11,719 nucleotides of DNA from Arthrobacter sp. Its GTDB lineage: Bacteria > Actinomycetota > Actinomycetes > Actinomycetales > Micrococcaceae. The DNA lies in contig JAGLBH010000014.1 in assembly GCA_018260285.1 (NCBI GenBank), positions 1 through 11,719 on the forward strand, read 5' to 3'. The notes below the pieces were generated by a model that was given only the letters and a program-made list of their open reading frames with translations, was not told the DNA's origin and made no database searches. This document shows positions 6,758-11,719 of this stretch, piece after piece. The position numbers were made by a program, and so were the translations under genes. Position 1 is the stretch's first letter, and each line of letters starts with the position of its first letter.

Positions 6758-7780
6758 TCATTTTTCTTCAAAGATCTCACGATACGCGGTCGCCAGGCGC
6801 AGCACATCATGGTTCTCCGGCCGATCGCTCCGGCCGAGGTGCGCGTACTTGACCGATGCGCCGAGGAGCCGGGCGGTCTCCTCGAACCCAGGCCGGTCGT
6901 CGATCGTCTTCGGATCCACGAGGACGACGTCGAACCGCATGTCCGGGGCGATCGCCTGGAGGGCGCGAAGGTGGTCTCCCGGCGTCATGCCCGGAGTCTC
7001 CTTCGTCTCCGCCACGAGGTTCATCGTGAGGACCCGCTTGGCCTTCGACTCGGCCAGCGCAGTGCGGGCTGAGGGCAGGAGCAGGTGCGGAAGCACGGAG
7101 GTGTACCAGGAGCCGGGGCCGAGAATGATCCAGTCGGCCTCGTCCATGGCGGCCGCGGCCTGGGGGCATACGACAGCCTCCTCCGGGTGAAGCTCGACGT
7201 GCTCGATCCTCTGGCGCCGGCCCGCATGGCCCAGGGCCGCCTGCCCTACGACGCGCTCACGCACCGGGGCGCCCCCGGCGTCGTCCTGGTCGTCGACGAT
7301 GACGTCTCCCTCGATGACGAGCGGAGTGAGGGACATCGGGAAGACGCGCCCGCGTGCGCCGAGGAGGGCGCCCGCCCACTGCAGGCCCGCGATCGGGTCC
7401 CCCAGCAGCTCCCAGAGGGAGAGGATGAGCAGATTGCCGAGGGCGTGGCCGTCGAGGGACGAGTCCGTGTCGGGGAGGCCCTTGAAGCGGTGCTGCATGG
7501 CGTCCCGCCAGGTCCGCCCCCAGTCGGAGTCGTCGCAGAGGGCCGCCAGGGCCATGCGCAGGTCCCCGGGAGGAAGCACGCCGAACTCCTTGCGGAGGCG
7601 GCCGGAGGACCCGCCGTCGTCGGCCACGGTGACGATCGCGGAGATCTCGGACGTGACGTAGCGCAGGGCCTGGAGCGTGGCGGAGAGGCCGTGGCCTCCG
7701 CCGAGAGCCGCGACGCGAGGAGCCTGGTAGAGGCTTGCTCCCGGGGTGACGATCGGCAGGGCGCCGGTGAAGAGCGACAT
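6758..7780 (-). CDS. yvcK: Gluconeogenesis factor YvcK/GlmR (CofD-like UDP-sugar-binding protein)
   Basis: YvcK proteins bind UDP-GlcNAc and tune carbon flow into the cell wall; in mycobacteria the homologue (CuvA) affects wall synthesis and growth on gluconeogenic carbon. The fold is that of 2-phospho-L-lactate transferase (CofD). The 340-residue product shows GGGHGLSATLQALR at 27-40, VADDGGSSGRLR at 52-63, PPGDLRMALAALCDD, HALGNLLI, the mid-protein ILGPGSWYTSVLPHLL and a C-terminal half ending in YREIFEEK. The start is ATG 7780, whose A is also the last base of the rapZ TGA (TGATG), implying re-initiation by the same ribosome. The frame is open to 7894, but those extra 38 residues are Arg/Pro-rich and lie inside rapZ. 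An N-terminal stretch of about 20 residues precedes the core. Confidence 0.95.
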   Translation of the reverse strand: MSLFTGALPIVTPGASLYQAPRVAALGGGHGLSATLQALRYVTSEISAIVTVADDGGSSGRLRKEFGVLPPGDLRMALAALCDDSDWGRTWRDAMQHRFKGLPDTDSSLDGHALGNLLILSLWELLGDPIAGLQWAGALLGARGRVFPMSLTPLVIEGDVIVDDQDDAGGAPVRERVVGQAALGHAGRRQRIEHVELHPEEAVVCPQAAAAMDEADWIILGPGSWYTSVLPHLLLPSARTALAESKAKRVLTMNLVAETKETPGMTPGDHLRALQAIAPDMRFDVVLVDPKTIDDRPGFEETARLLGASVKYAHLGRSDRPENHDVLRLATAYREIFEEK

Positions 7781-8667
7781 CACTCCAGCCCCAGGTCGCG
7801 ATGGTGCGCGCGCGCCCGAACCCCTGGGATCTGGTCGAGACGGCGGGCGAGCTCGATCGTCGTGGCCACGGAGCGGTGCTTGCCTCCGGTGCATCCCACG
7901 GCGATGAGAGCCTTGGGCTTGTTCTCGCGGACGTAGCCGGAGAAGACCGGGCGGAGGGACTTCTCGAAGAGGTCGAGGAACTCGGCGGCGCCCTCGGCGG
8001 AGAGCACGTAGTCACTCACCTCCTTGGACTGGCCGGTCTTCGGGCGCAGCTCGGGAACCCAGTGAGGGTTCGGGATGAAGCGCACGTCGGCCACGATGTC
8101 CGCGTCGATGGGCAGGCCTCGCTTGAAGCCGAAGCTCATGACCGTCACGTCGAGGTCAATGGCCTCCTCCGCCTGGTAGAGCTCCCGGATGGCGCGCGTC
8201 AGGTCGTGGACGTTGAAACCGGACGTGTCGATGACGCGGTCGGCCTGAGTCTTGAGCGGCTCCATGACCTTGCGCTCGGCGGCGATGGCGTCAAGAATGC
8301 GGTACTGCTCGATGAACGGGTGCGGGCGGCGCCCGGCCTCGAAGCGGCGCACGAGCACCTCGTCCGCGGCGTCCAGGAAGAGCGTGCGGACCGTGACCCC
8401 GCTGGCGCGGAGGCTCTCGATGGCCTCCAGCTGCGCCTGAGCGAGCTCCGGGGAGGTGATGAGCGTCGTGATCGCCAGGCGGTCGATCGGGCACTCCACC
8501 GCGGAATGGGTGGCGAAAATCTCGATCATCTGCGGAGGCAGCTGCTCGACGACATGCCAGCCGATGTCCTCCAGCGCGTTGCCCGCGGTGGTGCGGCCTG
8601 CACCGGACATCGAGGTGACGATGAGCATCTCGGAGGAATCGGGGACGACGAGGGGTGGCGAGCTCAC
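7780..8667 (-). CDS. rapZ: RNase adaptor / nucleotide-binding protein RapZ (YvcJ family)
   Basis: P-loop protein that in E. coli guides RNase E to the small RNA GlmZ and so controls glucosamine-6-phosphate synthase; in Gram-positives (YvcJ) the role is less clear, with NTP hydrolysis reported. The 295-residue product is full length. The Walker A region is SMSGAGRT (19-26), where the first Gly of the loop is Ser. The segment usually seen as VDNLPP is VEQLPP (40-45), and the usual RRRHPL is GRRPHPF. The C-terminal domain is well conserved: FGFKRGLPIDADIVADVRF, NPHWVPELRP and GCTGGKHRSV (258-267). The start is GTG 8667, with GAAGGA 7 nt upstream. It lies 39 nt after uvrC and shares a TGATG junction with yvcK. 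Confidence 0.95.
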   Translation of the reverse strand: MSSPPLVVPDSSEMLIVTSMSGAGRTTAGNALEDIGWHVVEQLPPQMIEIFATHSAVECPIDRLAITTLITSPELAQAQLEAIESLRASGVTVRTLFLDAADEVLVRRFEAGRRPHPFIEQYRILDAIAAERKVMEPLKTQADRVIDTSGFNVHDLTRAIRELYQAEEAIDLDVTVMSFGFKRGLPIDADIVADVRFIPNPHWVPELRPKTGQSKEVSDYVLSAEGAAEFLDLFEKSLRPVFSGYVRENKPKALIAVGCTGGKHRSVATTIELARRLDQIPGVRARAHHRDLGLE

Positions 8668-8706
8668 AGAGTGGTCCTTCAGGAGAGTGACTGATGCCTT
8701 CCCAGG

Positions 8707-10605
8707 CTACAGGGCAGGCCCGCCCGCTGCCGAGACGCCGTCTCTCTGCGCGAGGTGCTCCGCGATGGAGGAGGCCAGCGACGGGCCGATGCCCTTGACG
8801 GAGGCAATCTCCTCCGCCGAGGCCTCCTGAAGCCGGGCCACCGAGCCGAACGCCTCGATGAGCGCGGCCTTGCGGGCAGGGCCCAGGCCCTGGATCTCGT
8901 CCAGCACGGACTCTGTCATGGACTTGCTGCGCTTGGTCCGATGGAAGGTGATAGCGAAGCGGTGGGCCTCGTCGCGAATGCGCTGCAGCAGGTAGAGGCC
9001 CTGGCTGGAGCGGGGCAGGATCACGGGGAACGGATCGTCCGGCAGCCACACTTCCTCGAGCCGCTTGGCGAGCCCGACCACCTGGATGTCGGCGAGTCCC
9101 ATCTCGTGGAGCGTCTCGGAAGCGGCAGAGACCTGAGGCGGGCCGCCGTCGACCACCACGAGGCTCGGGCGATACCCGAACTTGGGCACGCCGGAGGGCT
9201 CGGCCTCCTCGGCCAGGAGGCGGCTGAACCGACGGCGGATGACGTCCCGCATCGAGGCCGTGTCATCGCGGGCCGCCTCCCCCGTGATGGAGAAGCGCCG
9301 GTATTCGGACTTGCGGGGAAGGCCGTCCTCGACGACCGTCATGGAGGCGACGACGTTGGTGCCCTGGACGTGGGAGACGTCGTAGCACTCGATGCGCATG
9401 AGGGGATCCGGCAGCCCGAGGGCCGTCTGCAGCTCGGTCAGAGCGGCCGAGCGCTGCGTGAGGTCATTCGAGCGGCGGGACTTGTGGAGGGCCAGGGCCT
9501 GCTCGGCGTTGACCCGGACGGTCTCGAGGAGCTCGGCCTTCTCACCGCGCTGCGGAACCCGGATGGAGACGGCGGCGCCGCGGAGGGCGGTGAGCGCCGC
9601 CGCGACGTCCTCTGCATCCCTGGGAGCTGCGGGCACGAGGATCTCCGGGGGAATGCGCTCGGAGTCGTTCATGTCCGAGTACACCTGCGTGAGGAGCTGG
9701 GCGATCATCTCCGGCTCCGAGATGTCCTCGACCTGCTCCATGACCCAGCCGCGCTGACCGCGGATGCGCCCGTCCCGCACGTGGAACACCTGGACGCTCG
9801 CCTCGAGCTCGTCGGCGGCCAGGGCGAAGAGGTCCGCGTTCGTGGACTCGCTGAGCACCACGGCGTTGCGCTCGAAGACCCGTTTGAGGGCCGCGAGGTC
9901 ATCCCGGAGGCGGGCTGCCAGCTCGAAGTCCTGCCGGGCTGCGGCCTCCTTCATCTGGGCTGTGAGGCTCCTGATCGTCGGCCCCGTGCGCCCGTTCATG
10001 AACGCCACGAACTCCATGGCCAGCTCGTAGTGCTCGTCCTTGCTGATCTTCCCGACGCAGGGCGCCGAGCACTTGCCGATGTACCCCAGGAGGCAGGGCC
10101 GGCCTGAGCGCTCCGCCCGGTTGAAGATGCCGGCGGCGCAGCTGCGGACGGGGAAGACGCGCAGCATCGTGTCCATCGTCTCCCGGATGGCCTTGGCAGG
10201 GTAGAACGGGCCGAAGTACTTGACGCCCTTGCGCTTGTCCCCGCGCATGACCTGCACGCGGGGGAAGCGCTCGTTGACCGAGATCGCGAGGTACGGGTAG
10301 GACTTGTCATCCCGGAACATGATGTTGAACCGGGGCGCAAACTCCTTGATCCACGTGTACTCGAGCTGAAGCGCCTCGAGCTCGCTGCCGACGACGGTCC
10401 ACTCGACGCTGCTCGCCGTCGTCACCATCTGGCGCGTCTTGGGGGTGAGTCCCGCGGGGTCCGCGAAGTACGAGGAGAGGCGCGAGCGGAGATTTTTCGC
10501 CTTGCCCACGTAGATGACCCGCGCATGGGGGTCTCGGAAGCGATAGACGCCCGGCTGGGTGGGGATCTCGCCGGGGGCAGGGCGATAGGACTGAGGGTCC
10601 GTCAT
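8707..10605 (-). CDS. uvrC: UvrABC excinuclease subunit C
   Basis: Makes both incisions during nucleotide-excision repair after UvrA and UvrB have located the lesion. The 632-residue product has the full set of domains. The N-terminal GIY-YIG nuclease has PGVYRF (18-23), IYVGKAKNLRSR (31-42) and LEYTWIKEFAPRFN. A Cys-rich stretch follows (RSCAAGIF to CLLGYIGKCSAPCVG). The UVR helix pair that contacts UvrB is around 210-245 (MKEAAARQDFELAARLRDDL). The RNase H-like nuclease has the acidic residues in ECYDVSHVQG and VVVDGGPPQVSAA and the His in RDEAHRFAITFHR. The tail is a tandem helix-hairpin-helix with LGPARKAAL and VKGIGPSLA. ATG 10605 has only a distant GAGG, which overlaps the plsC stop region 13 nt upstream, so coupling to plsC is likely. 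Confidence 0.97.
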   Translation of the reverse strand: MTDPQSYRPAPGEIPTQPGVYRFRDPHARVIYVGKAKNLRSRLSSYFADPAGLTPKTRQMVTTASSVEWTVVGSELEALQLEYTWIKEFAPRFNIMFRDDKSYPYLAISVNERFPRVQVMRGDKRKGVKYFGPFYPAKAIRETMDTMLRVFPVRSCAAGIFNRAERSGRPCLLGYIGKCSAPCVGKISKDEHYELAMEFVAFMNGRTGPTIRSLTAQMKEAAARQDFELAARLRDDLAALKRVFERNAVVLSESTNADLFALAADELEASVQVFHVRDGRIRGQRGWVMEQVEDISEPEMIAQLLTQVYSDMNDSERIPPEILVPAAPRDAEDVAAALTALRGAAVSIRVPQRGEKAELLETVRVNAEQALALHKSRRSNDLTQRSAALTELQTALGLPDPLMRIECYDVSHVQGTNVVASMTVVEDGLPRKSEYRRFSITGEAARDDTASMRDVIRRRFSRLLAEEAEPSGVPKFGYRPSLVVVDGGPPQVSAASETLHEMGLADIQVVGLAKRLEEVWLPDDPFPVILPRSSQGLYLLQRIRDEAHRFAITFHRTKRSKSMTESVLDEIQGLGPARKAALIEAFGSVARLQEASAEEIASVKGIGPSLASSIAEHLAQRDGVSAAGGPAL

Positions 10606-10618
10606 CGAGGCGGCGGCC

Positions 10619-11287
10619 TCAGGAATCGGCAGGGCGGGCGTTGTAGCCCTCTGCCCGCGGCTGGCCCGTGAGGGCGTGGATGGCGTCCATGACGGCGTCA
10701 GTGGCCTGTCGGCGCACGGGCAGCGGGTGTTTCTCCCCCACGTGCTCGAACTGCAGCGGCTCGCCGATGTGGAGGCTGAAGGGGCGCGGCACGATCCAGT
10801 TCCGGTCGGCTGGCTGAAGCCGCTCCGTGCCGATGAGTCCCACGGGCACCACGGGGACGCCCGTGGCCAGCGCGAGCCATCCCACGCCGGTCTTCCCCCG
10901 GTAGAGGCGCCCGTCCCGCGAGCGTGTGCCCTCGGGATAGATGCCGACGCCGTCGCCCTTCTCGAGAATGCCCCTCAGCTGGCGGAGGGCCGCGACGGCC
11001 TCGGCCTGCTCGCCTCGCTCCACCGGCACGGAGCCCACGCCCTCGAAGAAGGCCTTCATGATGCGCCCCTTGATCCCGGGGGTGGTGAAGTACTCCGCCT
11101 TGGCGAAGAACGCCACGGGTCGGGGCATGAGCGCCTGGATGATCACCGAGTCCAGGAAGGAGAGGTGGTTTGAGGCGACGATGAACGGGCCTTCCGACGG
11201 CACGTTCTCAAGCCCTGTGATCGTCGGACGGCACAGGGTCTTGATGATGCGGCGCACGGCGGCGTGCGTGAAATCGTAGGCCTTCAT
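10619..11287 (-). CDS. plsC: 1-acyl-sn-glycerol-3-phosphate acyltransferase (PlsC family)
   Basis: Transfers an acyl chain to lysophosphatidic acid to make phosphatidic acid, at the inner face of the membrane. The 222-residue product carries the LPLAT motifs: NHLSFLD (40-46) with catalytic H41 and D46, FFEGVGSVPVERG (80-92), the substrate-binding YPEGTRSRDG (117-126), and VPVVPVGLIGTE. No clear membrane helix is visible beyond weak hydrophobic stretches. The exact acyl acceptor cannot be told, since this family also acts on other lysophospholipids. ATG 11287 has no Shine-Dalgarno sequence. Instead TAAACT lies 7 nt before it, suggesting a leaderless transcript. It sits 28 nt after uvrA and 13 nt before uvrC. 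Confidence 0.9.
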   Translation of the reverse strand: MKAYDFTHAAVRRIIKTLCRPTITGLENVPSEGPFIVASNHLSFLDSVIIQALMPRPVAFFAKAEYFTTPGIKGRIMKAFFEGVGSVPVERGEQAEAVAALRQLRGILEKGDGVGIYPEGTRSRDGRLYRGKTGVGWLALATGVPVVPVGLIGTERLQPADRNWIVPRPFSLHIGEPLQFEHVGEKHPLPVRRQATDAVMDAIHALTGQPRAEGYNARPADS

Positions 11288-11294
11288 ACGGGTG

Positions 11295-11300
11295 AGTTTA
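11295..11300 (-). promoter_or_regulatory. Candidate -10 box for a leaderless plsC transcript
   Basis: TAAACT on the minus strand fits TANNNT and ends 7 nt before the A of the plsC ATG, the distance expected between a -10 box and +1. No ribosome-binding site is present in the 28-nt uvrA-plsC gap. No convincing -35 is seen, as is often so in actinobacteria. Confidence 0.4.
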
Positions 11301-11315
11301 TCGCCGATCCAGTCC

Positions 11316-11719
11316 TCAGCGAGAGCCGAGGATCTCCTTGAGGAATGCGCCGGTGTGGCTGCGCTTCTCCTGGGCCACGGTCTCCGGTGTGCCCGTCACG
11401 AGGACCTCGCCTCCGCCGGAGCCGCCCTCCGGCCCCAGGTCGATGACCCAGTCCGCCGCCTTGATGACATCCAGGTTGTGCTCGATTGTGATGACCGTGT
11501 TGCCCTTGTCCACGAGGCCCTGGAGCACGAGGAGGAGCTTGCGGATGTCCTCGAAGTGCAGGCCCGTCGTCGGCTCGTCGAGCACGTAGACGGAGCGCCC
11601 GTTGGAGCGCTTCTGGAGCTCGGCCGCGAGCTTGACGCGCTGGGCCTCGCCGCCGGAGAGCGTGGTGGCCGGCTGGCCCAGGCGGACGTACCCGAGGCCC
11701 ACGTCCACGAGAGTGTTGA
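11316..11719 (-). CDS. uvrA: UvrABC excinuclease subunit A, C-terminal part (partial, cut by the right edge)
   Basis: Damage-recognition ATPase of nucleotide-excision repair. About 133 codons are present, reading [19 protein letters not shown] into the second ABC signature [15 protein letters not shown]. Next come the Walker [17 protein letters not shown], the His-loop [25 protein letters not shown], and the usual tail [17 protein letters not shown]. The frame stays open to the edge of the window, so the true start lies outside; the GTG at 11708 is an internal valine codon. It is upstream of plsC and uvrC on the same strand, which puts two excision-repair genes a single gene apart. Confidence 0.97.
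   Translation of the reverse strand, partial: NTLVDVGLGYVRLGQPATTLSGGEAQRVKLAAELQKRSNGRSVYVLDEPTTGLHFEDIRKLLLVLQGLVDKGNTVITIEHNLDVIKAADWVIDLGPEGGSGGGEVLVTGTPETVAQEKRSHTGAFLKEILGSR

Noticed and set aside
7781..7894. 38-residue N-terminal extension of YvcK inside rapZ
   Set aside because: It is an Arg/Pro-rich shadow of rapZ in another frame; the TGATG junction gives a natural start at 7780.

Overview
The window is a high-GC actinobacterial chromosome segment. OpcA (an actinobacterial G6PDH assembly factor), WhiA, and the order uvrA / plsC / uvrC / rapZ / yvcK / whiA / sodA / gap / pgk / tpiA / secG all point that way. A superoxide dismutase gene between whiA and gap is an arrangement I associate with Micrococcaceae (Arthrobacter, Kocuria, Rothia and relatives). 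That family-level placement is inference from gene order and protein style, not from a search.

Layout. On the plus strand, positions 1-842 hold the last 27 codons of a gene that is probably opcA, overlapped by pgl: the end of a pentose-phosphate operon. Everything else is on the minus strand and is transcribed from right to left. The two blocks converge on a perfect 26-bp hairpin at 860-914. In transcription order the minus-strand genes are: the C-terminal part of uvrA (11316 to the right edge), plsC, uvrC, rapZ, yvcK, whiA, a 490-bp gene-free region (5286-5775), sodA, a strong terminator (4583-4619), gap, a second hairpin (3407-3453), pgk, tpiA and secG.

Function. pgl feeds the oxidative pentose-phosphate pathway. 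gap, pgk and tpiA carry out adjacent steps of lower glycolysis, and secG rides at the end of that cluster. uvrA and uvrC are nucleotide-excision repair genes. rapZ, yvcK and whiA form the tightly packed regulatory trio conserved in Gram-positive bacteria (rapZ and yvcK share a TGATG junction; yvcK and whiA are 13 nt apart). sodA looks like a separately transcribed unit with its own promoter candidate and terminator.

The coding content is ordinary housekeeping, and I see no new enzyme system, CRISPR, phage or insertion sequence. The least explained DNA is the whiA-sodA spacer. It holds three evenly spaced C5/G5 hairpins with 8-nt loops and exchanged stem pairs, a fourth larger and AT-richer imperfect hairpin, a small GC palindrome, a 22-bp tandem repeat of nearly three copies, and a dyad at the expected start of the sodA transcript. 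Other points of interest are a likely leaderless plsC mRNA, unusual nucleotide-binding motifs in RapZ, and corrected starts for pgl, tpiA, gap, sodA and yvcK.
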